A DNA stretch of 64,000 nucleotides from Parasutterella muris (GTDB lineage: Bacteria; Pseudomonadota; Gammaproteobacteria; Burkholderiales; Burkholderiaceae_F), in assembly GCF_943193095.1 (NCBI RefSeq), contig NZ_CALPCV010000007.1, positions 28,144 through 92,143 on the forward strand. Reading direction: 5' to 3'. The position numbers and the translations under genes were made by a program. Positions 36,075 through 45,816 of the stretch are shown here, one piece after another. Below the pieces are notes generated by a model. That model worked only from the letters and a program-made list of their open reading frames with translations. It did no database searches and was not told where the DNA came from. The number at the start of each line of letters is the position of its first letter. Positions within the stretch are counted from its first letter, which is position 1.

Positions 36075-37292
36075 TTATTCGACGACGTCGGCGTGGCGGA
36101 TCTGTCCCGTCAGGCGGCTGAGAATCCAGAAAGCGATGGAGACGGCGGTGCAGATTGCAAGAGAGACGGACATTTTCACGAGTGAGCCGAAGAGCAGCGG
36201 AGCGATCAGACCTGAGATCACGGCAAAGACGACCGTCTGGCAGAACGCTACGAGCGAGCTTGCCAGACCAAGGGTCTTGGGACGCATGCTGAGTGACATG
36301 ATCGTCATGCCCGGACGGGCAATGGACATGCCGAAAATGCACAGCGTGACTGGGAAGAACATGTAAGGTACGCCCAAATAGTCGTCCAGCCAAATCGAAC
36401 AGGCCAGGTCGGCAGCTGCGCCGATGGTCATAAAGGTCAGACCGAGATTGACAATCAGGGGCGTCGAGAATTTACGCGCGAGTCGGCCCGAAAGCCAGCT
36501 GCCGAAAACCGTACCGGAAATCATTGGGATGAACAGCCAGCCGAACTGCGTGACCGGCATGCCGAGGATTTTGACAATGATGTTGCTTGCGCAGGCGATA
36601 TAGGTTGCCTGACCGCCAAAGGAAAGTCCGGTGCTGAAAGCGGCAAACATGAAGGACTTGTCTTTTAACGTATCCCGATACTGTTCGGCAAGATTTTTGA
36701 AATTCACCGGCTGACGTTTCTCAGGCGGAAGGCTCTCAGGAAGTGCGCGCCAGGTCAGCAAGATCATAGAGGCGGCGTACAGCATTATGAACACGAAAAC
36801 AAAACGCCAGCCTAAGTGGTCCGAGATAGCGCCGCCGAGAATCGGAGCGATCGCAGGCGCAAGCGAGAAAACCATCGCAATATTAGCCATGAGCTGCTGA
36901 GCGGTTGATCCGCCGTACAAGTCCCGCACGACGGCTTGTCCGATCACAATACCGGCTCCCGCGGTTAGTCCCTGCAGCCCTCGGGCAATCAGCAGACATT
37001 TGAAATTCGGCGCGCAGGCCGCAAAAAGAGACGAGCCGAAAAACAGCATGAGTCCGCCGATGATAATCGGCTTGCGGCCGAACATATCGGAGAGCGTTCC
37101 GTAGATGAGCGTCATGACCGCAAAGGTAATCAGATAGATGGAAAGCGTCTGCTGAACCAGCGCCTCCGGTGTGCCGAACTCGACTTCAATTTCCTGAAAG
37201 CTCGGCAGATAAGTGTCTGTAGCAAAAGGGCCGATCATACCGAGACCGGCCAGCGTAATAGTGACAAGCCAAATAGAGTTCTTTTTATTCAT
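36075..37292 (-). CDS. MFS multidrug transporter, Bcr/CflA family
   Basis: 405 residues, twelve membrane segments. FATDTYLPSFQEIEVEFG near the start, LSDMFGRKPIIIGGL (MFS motif A) and GLQGLTAGAGIVIGQAVVRD (motif C region) are typical of Bcr/CflA drug-H+ antiporters. Substrate unknown. Single gene, 124 bp upstream of the RND adaptor on the same strand but without evident coupling. Confidence 0.9.
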   Translation of the reverse strand: MNKKNSIWLVTITLAGLGMIGPFATDTYLPSFQEIEVEFGTPEALVQQTLSIYLITFAVMTLIYGTLSDMFGRKPIIIGGLMLFFGSSLFAACAPNFKCLLIARGLQGLTAGAGIVIGQAVVRDLYGGSTAQQLMANIAMVFSLAPAIAPILGGAISDHLGWRFVFVFIMLYAASMILLTWRALPESLPPEKRQPVNFKNLAEQYRDTLKDKSFMFAAFSTGLSFGGQATYIACASNIIVKILGMPVTQFGWLFIPMISGTVFGSWLSGRLARKFSTPLIVNLGLTFMTIGAAADLACSIWLDDYLGVPYMFFPVTLCIFGMSIARPGMTIMSLSMRPKTLGLASSLVAFCQTVVFAVISGLIAPLLFGSLVKMSVSLAICTAVSIAFWILSRLTGQIRHADVVE

Positions 37293-37342
37293 ATGCGTGA
37301 TTTGAGATTTATGGTGAGAATTGTAATCGTTACGGACAGGGA

Positions 37343-37369
37343 TAAAAAAGACCCGAATAATTTCGGGTC
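37343..37369 (-). terminator. Terminator of yeiH
   Basis: GACCCGAA/TTCGGGTC stem (37350-37357 and 37362-37369) with a TAAT loop. On the minus strand it is followed by TTTTTTAT. Confidence 0.8.
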
Positions 37370-37390
37370 TCTGTACTGCACGGGTTTAAA

Positions 37391-38416
37391 TCAGCCTCTG
37401 ATTAAGAAGATGCCGATGATGACCCAGAGGAGAAGGAAGATCGTGTCGATGGACATGAGAACGATCGGAGTCCAGCCGACTTCTTTCAGTTTGCCGAGCG
37501 AGGTCTTAAGGCCGAGGGCGGAAATTGAAATCAGAATAAAGAGTCTGGAGATTTCGCCCAGCGCGTTGGAAACTTTGACCGGAATAACGCCAAAGCAGTT
37601 CAAAGCGGCAAGTGCGATAAAGCCGAGCAGGAACATCGGAATATTCTTGTACCAGGGCTTTGCCTTTTCCTCTTCTTCACGGTGCTGTTTATTTGCGAAG
37701 ATAAACATGAAGATAATCAGGATCGGGATCAAAAGCGCGACACGAATCATCTTCGTCAGACTCGCGATCTCAAGCGCGTCCGGTCCGATCATGGCGCCCG
37801 CACCGACCACCTGGGCGACGTCATGAATGGTGCCGCCGAGGAAAATACCCGCGTCCACATGATTGAATCCGCACCACTGGGAAATGAACGGATAAAGCAC
37901 CATCGCAAGCGTTGAGAGCGCAGTCACGGTAACAACAATCGCAAGAAGCGCCTGTTCACGAAGCTGTTTTTTATCCAACGTCGCCGAAAGCGCAATCGCG
38001 GCGGAGGCGCCGCAAATCGCAGTAGCGGCAGCCGCTAAGGTACCTTCGGTAATCGGCCACTTGGAAAAGCGTGTGATAAACGCGCCGAAAAGCAGGGTGG
38101 CAAAGACGCCTCCGATAATCATACAGAGCAGCGCGGGCGAGAGAAGTCCGAGTTGGTCGGCGGTGATTTTGGCGCCGAGCAGACCGACACCCCAGCGCAA
38201 AATCGTGGTGGAGCTGAAATTGATGCCGGCAAGCGTTCTCTTATCCTCAGAAAGGAAATGAAAAGCCATACCGATCAAAAGCGCGAAAAGAACTGCAGGA
38301 CCGCCGTAGTGCTCAGAGACAAACAGCGATGCAGCGCCGATGATGACGGCCATCAGGGTCCCGCGCCAACGGGTTTCCAACCAGGTTTTTAAATTTGTTT
38401 TTTCAGACATTCGCAT
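37391..38416 (-). CDS. YeiH family putative sulfate exporter
   Basis: 341 residues, about ten membrane helices, UPF0324/YeiH family. Visible family segments: STTILRWGVGLLGAKITADQL, AAAATAICGASAAIALSATL and DAGIFLGGTIHDVAQVVGAG. Members are annotated as sulfate exporters in taurine and cysteate degraders, but direct evidence is limited. The start overlaps the last 28 bp of the aminopeptidase gene, so the two are co-transcribed. Confidence 0.88.
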   Translation of the reverse strand: MRMSEKTNLKTWLETRWRGTLMAVIIGAASLFVSEHYGGPAVLFALLIGMAFHFLSEDKRTLAGINFSSTTILRWGVGLLGAKITADQLGLLSPALLCMIIGGVFATLLFGAFITRFSKWPITEGTLAAAATAICGASAAIALSATLDKKQLREQALLAIVVTVTALSTLAMVLYPFISQWCGFNHVDAGIFLGGTIHDVAQVVGAGAMIGPDALEIASLTKMIRVALLIPILIIFMFIFANKQHREEEEKAKPWYKNIPMFLLGFIALAALNCFGVIPVKVSNALGEISRLFILISISALGLKTSLGKLKEVGWTPIVLMSIDTIFLLLWVIIGIFLIRG

Positions 38417-40227
38417 AAATCCTTAGTCTTGCCCTCCAACCATTGCGCTGTTCTCTCGTCGAGGAAGGGAGACAAAGTGTCTCGAACAGTCTGATGGTAG
38501 GAGTTGAGCCAACGTACTTCTTCGGGTGAAAGAGCTCCGACATTGACAGCCCGGAGATCTATCGGGCAAAGGGTCAGAGTCCTGAACCTGAGGAAACGAC
38601 CGAACTCATTTTCGGCGGTCAGCTCATTGGCAAGGAGGTTTTCTATGCGGATACCCCATTTTCCGGGACGGTAGAGTCCGGGCTCATCGCTCGTGACCAT
38701 TCCCGGGAGCATGGCGCTGTATCTGGATATCAAGCTGTCCCCGACATTGATTCTCGGATAACTAATCCTTTGCGGTCCCTCGTGTACATTAAGGAAAAAA
38801 CCTACACCGTGTCCTGTCCCATGCCCAAAATCGGCAGTATTTTGCCAAATCGGACGACGGGCGATCGCGTCAATTGCCTGTGAGGAAACGCCTTCGGGGA
38901 AAATTGTTGTTGCAAGACAAATAGTTGCACGCAAAACAGATGTGTAGTCTGCTTTCATCTGTTCGCCCGCTTCACCGACCAAAATGGTACGGGTGATATC
39001 AGTGGTTCCTTCAGCGAACTGAGCGCCCGAGTCAATCAAAAGGAAACCGCTGCCTTCGATTTTCGCACCTCTGCCCTCAGGCTGATAGTGCGGCAGAGCG
39101 GCATTGGGGCCGAATGCTGAAATCGTCTCGAAGCTGAGCGAAACAAAGCCCTCAAGCTCGCTTCGGAATTCATTTAACTTCTCAGCCGCGTCCGCTTCAG
39201 TCAGACCCTCATGGATGTGATCGTCAAGCCAGGCGTAAAAGCGCACGAGTGCAACGCCGTCTTTAATCATGGCTTTTTGAATCAGCTCAATCTCCTCGGG
39301 TGTCTTTTGGGCTTTAAGAAGTTCAATGGGATTGATATCCTCAATCACCCTGACGTGCTCCGGAAAGATTTCAAAGAGCGAAGCATTGAGTTCTTCAGGA
39401 TCGGCTAAAACGGTACACGGATCAGAGTTCGAGAGAATTTTTTCGATTTCTTCAATCGCGCCCTGATAATTGCAGAGGGTTACGCCGTCCTGCTCGAGTT
39501 TTGTGCGCAGCTCCGGTTTGATTTTGTTCAGCGCGGCAAAGAGAAAGGCTTTTTGATCGCTTCCGATCAGCGCGTAGGAATAGAAGACCGGATTGCAGGG
39601 GACGTCAGAGCCTCTGAGATTAAAAACCCAAGCGATATCGTCGAGTTTGGACGTTAAAAGCCAATCGGCGTTTTTTTCTTTGAGGGCTTTTGCGGCAGCG
39701 GCAAGTTTCTGAGCGCGGTTTCTCGGAGAGACGGAGTGCTCGTAAATTTCCGTGCAGGCCGCCTGAGGCCGGTTATCCCAAATCACGGCCGCAGGATCCG
39801 AGTGCAGAATTGAAAGAAAGAGCTTCTTTTCTCTGAGTTCCGAGGATAATTTGTTCACAGCTGCTTTCGAGATGTTTTCTCCGAAGATGCCGATCACGCA
39901 GTCGCTTGCGCAGTTTTGAGCAAGCCAATCGGCGATCGCCTTTGCATAGGAGCAGTTCAGACGAACTAATTCGATTTCTGTCCCTTCGAGCTGCCTTTGC
40001 GCCTGCTCCCAATAGCGGGAGTCTGTCAAAAGCGCGCAGCGATCCGATGTGACCACAAGGGTGCCGGCGGAACCCGTAAATCCGGAGAGCCACTTGCGCA
40101 GCGCATAATGTTCGCCCACATACTCGGAAGCATGCGGGTCGGCTGTGGGAACGATCCAGCCGTTAAGCCCTAAGTTCTGAAAAAAAGAACGAAGTTTGCT
40201 GAGCCGCACGGCTGTCATGCTGTCCAC
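38389..40227 (-). CDS. Xaa-Pro aminopeptidase (aminopeptidase P, M24B)
   Basis: 612 residues, long three-domain form like eukaryotic XPNPEP1: two creatinase-like N-terminal domains and a pita-bread metallopeptidase domain. Metal ligands are in LLIDSGAQFAEGTTDITRT (two Asp), GHGTGHGVGFFLNVHEGP (His) and SDEPGLYRPGKWGIRIEN (two Glu). Removes N-terminal residues preceding proline. The GTG at 40227 is chosen because AGGAGG lies 8 bp before it, whereas ATG 40218 would be too far away. Confidence 0.93.
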   Translation of the reverse strand: MDSMTAVRLSKLRSFFQNLGLNGWIVPTADPHASEYVGEHYALRKWLSGFTGSAGTLVVTSDRCALLTDSRYWEQAQRQLEGTEIELVRLNCSYAKAIADWLAQNCASDCVIGIFGENISKAAVNKLSSELREKKLFLSILHSDPAAVIWDNRPQAACTEIYEHSVSPRNRAQKLAAAAKALKEKNADWLLTSKLDDIAWVFNLRGSDVPCNPVFYSYALIGSDQKAFLFAALNKIKPELRTKLEQDGVTLCNYQGAIEEIEKILSNSDPCTVLADPEELNASLFEIFPEHVRVIEDINPIELLKAQKTPEEIELIQKAMIKDGVALVRFYAWLDDHIHEGLTEADAAEKLNEFRSELEGFVSLSFETISAFGPNAALPHYQPEGRGAKIEGSGFLLIDSGAQFAEGTTDITRTILVGEAGEQMKADYTSVLRATICLATTIFPEGVSSQAIDAIARRPIWQNTADFGHGTGHGVGFFLNVHEGPQRISYPRINVGDSLISRYSAMLPGMVTSDEPGLYRPGKWGIRIENLLANELTAENEFGRFLRFRTLTLCPIDLRAVNVGALSPEEVRWLNSYHQTVRDTLSPFLDERTAQWLEGKTKDLCECLKKQI

Positions 40228-40248
40228 TGCCGGATCCTCCTAAAACAA

Positions 40249-40605
40249 TTAATAGACTTTGCGCATGGTCACGGTCAGCTGAGAGCCGCTTTCTTCACTA
40301 TCGACTTCCTGATGACCGATACGGATGGTTTCCACTCTCCAGCCCGCGTCGCGAAGCTCGTTCATGGTCGCGACCACGTCCAGGTCGGGGCATTCAAATG
40401 AGAAACCGCCGAGCTTCATGCCGGCGGAGAACAACCCGGTTCCTTTGCAGACGGCCTGAGTTCTCAGCGGCGCGTCAATCAGAGGGTCGAGTCCATCTCT
40501 ATCGGCTTTCGCTTCAAAAGGGGAGCGGTGCGACGGAGCAGAGGTACAGCCTGCGAGAATCGCCGCGGCAAGCGCCGCGGTGAGAAGAAGAATGCGTTTA
40601 ACCAT
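40249..40605 (-). CDS. Small lipoprotein of unknown function
   Basis: 118 residues with a lipoprotein signal (ILAGC, Cys at about residue 19). The mature part contains two further Cys (AVCKGTG, FECPDLD) and ends in a beta-rich QLTVTMRKVY. Family not recognised. It overlaps the stop of aroG by 8 bp and lies 21 bp before pepP, so it is part of the aroG-lipoprotein-pepP-yeiH transcript. Confidence 0.75.
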   Translation of the reverse strand: MVKRILLLTAALAAAILAGCTSAPSHRSPFEAKADRDGLDPLIDAPLRTQAVCKGTGLFSAGMKLGGFSFECPDLDVVATMNELRDAGWRVETIRIGHQEVDSEESGSQLTVTMRKVY

Positions 40606-41698
40606 TTAATTTCTTATCCAAAAGACGACGGTGCATGGTTCTTAAAGCATGTTCCGTGGCCTCCCAGTCAATACACGCATCGGTCACGGACACGCCGTAT
40701 TTCAGCTGACTCAGATCATCCGGAATCTTCTGATTGCCGGCAAAGAGGTTGCTTTCCAGCATAACGCCGCAAATCGCCCGGCTGCCGTTGATGACCTGTG
40801 TGATGACGTCGCGCAGCACGAAGGGCTGCAGGTCCGGATTCTTCATGCTGTTGGCGTGAGAGCAGTCGATAATGAGGCGCGATGCGACGCCCGCTTTCTT
40901 CAAAGCCTCTTCGGCAAGCATGACGCTCACCGTGTCAAAGTTCGGACGTCCGCCGCCGCCTCTGAGAACGAGGTGGCTGTAGCGATTGCCCTTAGTGCGG
41001 ACGATGGAACTTCTGCCGTCTTCATAAATACCCAGGAAGAAATGGCCCTGACGACTCGCTTTGACCGCATTAATTGAGGAATCAAGCTGACCGTCGGTGC
41101 CGTTTTTAAAGCCGACCGGTGCGGAAAGCCCGCTCGCCATTTCTCTGTGCGTCTGACTTTCTGTGGTTCGCGCGCCGATAGCATACCAGCTGACCAGCTC
41201 GCCGAGGTACTGCGGACCGAACGGATCGAGCGCTTCAGTGGCGACCGGAAGACCCATTTCATTGATCTTGATCATCAGTTCGCGTGCCCGCAGCATGCCT
41301 TCGGCCATCTTGAACGAGTTGTCCATGTGCGGATCATTGATAAAGCCTTTCCATCCGGTGACGGTACGCGGCTTTTCAAAGTAGACGCGCATCACAGGCA
41401 GAATGGTTTCGGAAACATGCTCGGACAGCTTCAGAAGTCTCTCCGCATATTCGAGCGCGGCCTTCGGGTCGTGGATCGAGCACGGACCGGTAATGACAAG
41501 AAGCCGATCGTCGATATTGTCGAGAATCTTCTTAATGTCTGTTCTGCTTCTATTGACGGTTTCAGCTGCCGCCTCGGTCAAAGGAGCAAGACGCTTGATT
41601 TCTGCGGGAGAGGGCATCGGAGAAAATCCTTCAATATTGATGTCTTCTAAAGAAAATCCCGCTTGAATTTTTACTTCGTTCAGATCTGGAGTCTTCAT
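40598..41698 (-). CDS. aroG: 3-deoxy-7-phosphoheptulonate synthase, class I
   Basis: 366 residues. Condenses PEP and erythrose-4-phosphate, the entry step of the shikimate pathway. Visible: LLVITGPCSIHDPKAALEYAERL, MRVYFEKPRTVTGWKG, PVGFKNGTDGQ, and IIDCSHANSMKNP with metal and PEP ligands. The N-terminal extension is the regulatory type of AroF/G/H; which amino acid inhibits it cannot be judged reliably, so the symbol is tentative. Confidence 0.93.
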   Translation of the reverse strand: MKTPDLNEVKIQAGFSLEDINIEGFSPMPSPAEIKRLAPLTEAAAETVNRSRTDIKKILDNIDDRLLVITGPCSIHDPKAALEYAERLLKLSEHVSETILPVMRVYFEKPRTVTGWKGFINDPHMDNSFKMAEGMLRARELMIKINEMGLPVATEALDPFGPQYLGELVSWYAIGARTTESQTHREMASGLSAPVGFKNGTDGQLDSSINAVKASRQGHFFLGIYEDGRSSIVRTKGNRYSHLVLRGGGGRPNFDTVSVMLAEEALKKAGVASRLIIDCSHANSMKNPDLQPFVLRDVITQVINGSRAICGVMLESNLFAGNQKIPDDLSQLKYGVSVTDACIDWEATEHALRTMHRRLLDKKLNG

Positions 41699-41785
41699 AA
41701 CCTATTGTTCGTCGATTTGTCTTTTAGCTGAACTTCAATTCTAAGAGGATAGGCACACCCTGCCCGAATTCTGAAGAAGGAATTG

Positions 41786-43048
41786 TTAAATTTGCTGTTT
41801 TCCTGACTTTCTCGGAGCGGACCTGCGAGAATTCTTTGCGGGACGACGCTTCTGGGACGCACGCTTAATCGCTTTTTTCTTGGGCGGCTCCTGCTGAGGT
41901 TCGTTCTCTTTCGAGTAGTCCATTCCGGGAAAATCGGTCAGGCGAAGCGGCTTCTTAATGAATTTCTCGATCGCTTTAAGGCGGTCAAGCTCTTCGGAGG
42001 ACACAAGAGAGAAAGCCTGTCCGCTTTCTCCCGCGCGTCCGGTTCGGCCGATTCTGTGGACATAGTCTTCTGCCTGCTGAGGCAGCTCATAATTTACAAC
42101 CTGAGGCAGCTTTTCAATATCGAGACCTCTGGCAGCGATATCGGTCGCGACCAGAATCGGCAGTTCGTGATTCTTGAATTCTTTCAGCGCGGTGGTTCTT
42201 GCCGCCTGAGACTTATCGCCGTGAATCGCGCGCGCCTTCAGGCCGTCTTTGGTGAGCTGCCGGCAGAGTTTATCTGCGCCGTACTTCGTGCGTGTGAAAA
42301 CCAGCACCTGATCCAAGCCGTTGTCGACGATCAGATCGCGGAGCGCAGTATGCTTTTCTGATTTGGGAACGCGGTAGAGCGTCTGATGAACTGAGGCGGC
42401 ATCCTGATTTCTTGCGATTTCAACTGATCTCGGCTCTTTCAGGAAGTCGCCTGCGAGTTTGCGGATTTCCAGAGAGAACGTTGCGGAAAACAGCAGTGTC
42501 TGACGATCTTGCGGGAGCGCTTTGACGATTCTCTTCAGATCCGGCAGAAACCCCATGTCGAGCATGCGATCCGCTTCATCAAGAATCAGTGTATGCGTCT
42601 GAGAGAGATCTGCCATTTTCTGGCTCATCAGATCAAGGAGTCGGCCCGGGGTAGCCACGAGAAAGTCGAGCCCTTTAGCGATAGCGGCTTTCTGCGGGTT
42701 GATGCCGACCCCGCCAAAGACAACGGCCGATCGAATGTTCATGTGCGCGCCGAGCTGGTCAATCGTCTCAAGCACCTGAGCGGCAAGCTCACGAGTCGGA
42801 GTGAGAATCAGAACTCGAGCAGACTTCTTTTGATACTTTGTGGGATTTTCCGCGATATCCTGAAGAAGCGGCAGAACAAACGCGGCGGTTTTCCCGGTTC
42901 CGGTCTGAGCTGCCGCAAGAAGATCGTGTCCGTCTCGGACTAAAGGGATCGCCTTAACTTGGATCGGCGTCGGTTTTGTGAAACCGCTGTCTTCGATCGC
43001 CCGGACAATCAGCGGATGGAAATTAAATGCTTTAAATGAGTCTGACAA
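41786..43048 (-). CDS. rhlE: DEAD-box RNA helicase, RhlE type
   Basis: 420 residues. Motifs in order: Q motif (FTKPTPIQVKAIP), I (AAQTGTGKTAAF), Ia (PTRELAAQV), II (LDEADRMLDMGF), III (FSATF), IV (LVFTRTK), V (ATDIAARGLDIE) and VI (HRIGRTGRAG). A basic tail (KKKAIKRASQKRRPAKNSRR region) is typical of RhlE. Acts in ribosome assembly and RNA turnover. Confidence 0.93.
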   Translation of the reverse strand: MSDSFKAFNFHPLIVRAIEDSGFTKPTPIQVKAIPLVRDGHDLLAAAQTGTGKTAAFVLPLLQDIAENPTKYQKKSARVLILTPTRELAAQVLETIDQLGAHMNIRSAVVFGGVGINPQKAAIAKGLDFLVATPGRLLDLMSQKMADLSQTHTLILDEADRMLDMGFLPDLKRIVKALPQDRQTLLFSATFSLEIRKLAGDFLKEPRSVEIARNQDAASVHQTLYRVPKSEKHTALRDLIVDNGLDQVLVFTRTKYGADKLCRQLTKDGLKARAIHGDKSQAARTTALKEFKNHELPILVATDIAARGLDIEKLPQVVNYELPQQAEDYVHRIGRTGRAGESGQAFSLVSSEELDRLKAIEKFIKKPLRLTDFPGMDYSKENEPQQEPPKKKAIKRASQKRRPAKNSRRSAPRKSGKQQI

Positions 43049-43181
43049 TTGAACACCTCCAAACGCATTAGAGTGTATCGCAGCGGGAGGGGCTCAAACT
43101 GAGGGAGACCCCGAGTTCGGGTAATAAGAAAGGTATAGATTGGTAAAACTAAATAACCGAAATCAATTGGAGGTTAGGTAA

Positions 43182-43598
43182 ATGTTTGGTATTGATACGC
43201 AAGATCTGAAAGAACTGAAGATTGTGGACGTAAAAGTCGGTACCGGCGCTGTTGCGACACCCGGTGAACTGGTTCGCGTTCACTACACCGGCTGGCTGGA
43301 AGACGGAACAAAGTTTGATTCGAGCGTCGACCGCAATCAGCCGTTTGAATTTCCGCTCGGCGCCGGATATGTGATCCAGGGCTGGGATAAGGGCGTTGAC
43401 GGAATGAGAGTCGGCGGAATCCGCCGTCTGTTTATTCCGGCCCAGTACGGATACGGCTCCAGAGGCGCCGGTGATGTGATTCCGCCGAATGCGACTCTGA
43501 TTTTTGAAGTTCAGCTTCTTGGCGTCAAAGACAAAGGCAAATGGCAGCTGGCAGAAGACGTGATTGAGCCGGTTTCCGCTCCGAACGTCGCTAAGTAA
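43182..43598 (+). CDS. FKBP-type peptidyl-prolyl isomerase
   Basis: 138 residues, one FKBP domain: VRVHYTGWLEDGTKFDSSVDR, FPLGAGYVIQGWDKGVDGMRVGG, PAQYGYGSRGAGDVIPPNATLIFEVQLL, containing the Tyr, Phe, Asp and Trp that line the active pocket. No signal peptide, so cytoplasmic. The ATG has a strong SD (GGAGG). Divergent from rhlE. Confidence 0.93.
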   Translation: MFGIDTQDLKELKIVDVKVGTGAVATPGELVRVHYTGWLEDGTKFDSSVDRNQPFEFPLGAGYVIQGWDKGVDGMRVGGIRRLFIPAQYGYGSRGAGDVIPPNATLIFEVQLLGVKDKGKWQLAEDVIEPVSAPNVAK

Positions 43599-43613
43599 CC
43601 ATTTACTTTCAAC

Positions 43614-43646
43614 AAAAAATCCCGGTCGCGCGCCGGGATTTTTTTG
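43614..43646. terminator. Bidirectional terminator between fkbp and pdxY
   Basis: ATCCCGG/CCGGGAT stem with a 7-nt GC-rich loop, preceded by an A-run and followed by a T-run. Confidence 0.85.
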
Positions 43647-43661
43647 TTAGGGCCTGATGAG

Positions 43662-44534
43662 CTAGATTTCTTCAGCCTTAAAGATAGTGCTCGGTGTGAG
43701 GATTTCCTTCTGAGCGTCAATGAGCGGCAGATCTAAGTCATTGTCAGGCGCGGCGCTGACCAGACCGTAAAGCGTACTGACAGCGCCTTCAAGGGCCGCT
43801 TTGGCGGAATGCGTGTTGAGATAAATACCGAAAGAAGAAGCGGCGAAGACATCTCCCTGGCCGTTGGGCACGGCCTTCTGAGAGATAAACGGCGTGCGCA
43901 CCGTCCAGGCTTTGTCAGCCGTGACGGCAAGCGTCTCAATGAACCCCTGCGGAACGTCCTTGGTCAGCAGGCTGGTCACAAAAACGACTTTGCATCCTTT
44001 TTCAATAAACAGATTTCTTGCCGCTTCCACTGCATCCTGACGCGAAACAACGGGGCGTCCAAGCAGAAGCTCCAATTCAAACTGGTTCGGCGTAGTGATG
44101 TCTGCAAGTCCGTTCAGGAAATGCGCTTTCATGAATTCCGGAATTCCGGGACGAACAAACACGCCCGAGTCCGTGTCGCCCATCACAGGGTCGCACAGCC
44201 ATATGGCGTTCGGATTCACTCGTTTGATCTCTTCGGCTAAATGAAGGACAACTTTGCCGATGCCTGCGTCACCTAAGTAGCCCGAGAGCAGTCCTTCGCA
44301 TTTTGGCAGTACGCCAAGCTCTCTGACACCTTCAATGACTTCTTCAATCATTTCGGCGGTAAACACCTGACCTCTCGTCTGAGGATGACCGGTGTGATTG
44401 GAAAATTCGACCGTGTTGATGACGATCGGTGTAAATCCTCTCAGCTGCAGAGGGAAGACTGCGGCGGAATTTCCGACAAAGCCGAAGGCGACATGGGACT
44501 GAATGGTGAGTACAAAACGCGGCATCTTGAACAA
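43662..44534 (-). CDS. pdxY: Pyridoxal kinase PdxY
   Basis: 290 residues, ribokinase-like fold. Phosphorylates pyridoxal to PLP in vitamin B6 salvage. Visible: SHVAFGFVGNSAAVFPLQ at the N-terminus, VEFSNHTGH (substrate loop), WLCDPVMGD, TPNQFELELL and the C-terminal PNGQGDVFAASSF with the catalytic Asp. The first ATG (44534) is used; the ATG three codons later is equally possible. 79 bp downstream of the chromate transporter genes on the same strand. Confidence 0.92.
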   Translation of the reverse strand: MFKMPRFVLTIQSHVAFGFVGNSAAVFPLQLRGFTPIVINTVEFSNHTGHPQTRGQVFTAEMIEEVIEGVRELGVLPKCEGLLSGYLGDAGIGKVVLHLAEEIKRVNPNAIWLCDPVMGDTDSGVFVRPGIPEFMKAHFLNGLADITTPNQFELELLLGRPVVSRQDAVEAARNLFIEKGCKVVFVTSLLTKDVPQGFIETLAVTADKAWTVRTPFISQKAVPNGQGDVFAASSFGIYLNTHSAKAALEGAVSTLYGLVSAAPDNDLDLPLIDAQKEILTPSTIFKAEEI

Positions 44535-44613
44535 CTATGGAGTAATCGAATCTATAGGAATCATATAGACAATACCTAGGTTGTTTCGCATTTTCCGTAC
44601 AATTTTCCGCAAG

Positions 44614-45147
44614 TTAGGCAAAGACGCCTAATGCACCCAACACGCCGCCCGCGGCGATCAGAAGGATGAGCGGAAACTTTGTGCGCCACACGATCAGTGT
44701 CACGACGGCTGCCCAGCAGACGGACTTCCAGTTGGTCAGATCTCCGCTGAGGAGCAGATAGGCGGTTGCAAAGAGCAGGCCGATGGCGACGGGTGCCATG
44801 CCGGACTTGTAGGCGCGGACAAGATAACTTGTCTTGTGTTCGCGCACGTAACGTCCGGCCGCAACCGCTATCAAAGAAAAAGGAATTGCTGTTCCGCTGA
44901 GCGTGGCAAGCGCGCCGAGAGGTCCGCACGCCGCCCATCCGAGTACGCCCGCGATCAGCATATTGGGGCCGGGAAGCGACTGCCCGAAAGCGACCGTCTT
45001 GGCAAACTGCTCCGGAGTGAGCAGCGCGGCAGTGTCGACAAGGTACGAATACATACCGGGAAGTGTGGCCATGAAGCCGCCGATCGCCATTATGGAGATG
45101 AGCGCAAAGTGAATGAACAGTCCAGCAAAAAGAGAGGCGGGAATCAT
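44614..45147 (-). CDS. Chromate transporter, second half-size subunit
   Basis: 177 residues, five or six membrane segments, single CHR domain with SIMAIGGFMATLPGM and GQSLPGPNMLIAGVLG. Short-chain CHR proteins occur as pairs with opposite topology and together carry chromate or sulfate-like anions out of the cell. It overlaps the preceding gene by 4 bp (ATGA). Confidence 0.9.
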   Translation of the reverse strand: MIPASLFAGLFIHFALISIMAIGGFMATLPGMYSYLVDTAALLTPEQFAKTVAFGQSLPGPNMLIAGVLGWAACGPLGALATLSGTAIPFSLIAVAAGRYVREHKTSYLVRAYKSGMAPVAIGLLFATAYLLLSGDLTNWKSVCWAAVVTLIVWRTKFPLILLIAAGGVLGALGVFA

Positions 45148-45746
45148 TTGTGATGCTCCTCGACTTTAAGGAAACGGTACCAGGCCCAAAGCGAGAGCGG
45201 AATACCGAGAATCGGCAGAATGAAAAGCATGGAGATTTTCATGACGCCGACCGTGACGAATGTCAGTACAAGGCCGAGGATCCAGACAGGCGGTGTAATG
45301 ATATTTTCCCGACAGTTATAGACGAGCTTGAGCGCGGCTCCCGCGACCATTCCGGCAGCGGAAGCGGCCATGCCGACAAGCGCCTGAGAGACAAGAGGGT
45401 TGTCGGAAAACTGCTGATAAAAAACGAAGACGCTCAGCATCAGCGTGCCGGGGACTGAGACCATGCCGAGAAAAGAGGCGAGCGCGCCTTTCCAGCCGAA
45501 ATTGCGGTCACCGATCAGGATGGTCAGAATCATGATGTTCGGCCCGGGAAGTACCTGCGAGACGGTCAGCAGATCCAGGAACTGCGACTGGGTGAGCCAT
45601 TTTTTCTGATCCACGAGAAACTGCTGAGCGATTGCAGTTGATCCGCCGAAGGCCTGAAGCGCCATCAGCGTGAAAGAGATATAGAGGTCCCAGCAGTTTT
45701 TGGGGCGGCAGATGAGACTGTCGGGACTAATGTCGGAAGCGGACAT
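45144..45746 (-). CDS. Chromate transporter, first half-size subunit
   Basis: 200 residues, single CHR domain with ALQAFGGSTAIAQQFLV and VSQVLPGPNIMILTILIG. First of the CHR pair, followed by its partner in an overlapping frame. The physiological substrate in a gut anaerobe is unclear. Confidence 0.9.
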   Translation of the reverse strand: MSASDISPDSLICRPKNCWDLYISFTLMALQAFGGSTAIAQQFLVDQKKWLTQSQFLDLLTVSQVLPGPNIMILTILIGDRNFGWKGALASFLGMVSVPGTLMLSVFVFYQQFSDNPLVSQALVGMAASAAGMVAGAALKLVYNCRENIITPPVWILGLVLTFVTVGVMKISMLFILPILGIPLSLWAWYRFLKVEEHHK

Positions 45747-45816
45747 ATCAATAGGACTGTTTGGAAGAGAGCCTATTATTATGGTTCGCGCTAAACACTA
45801 AAAAAGAATTTGACGT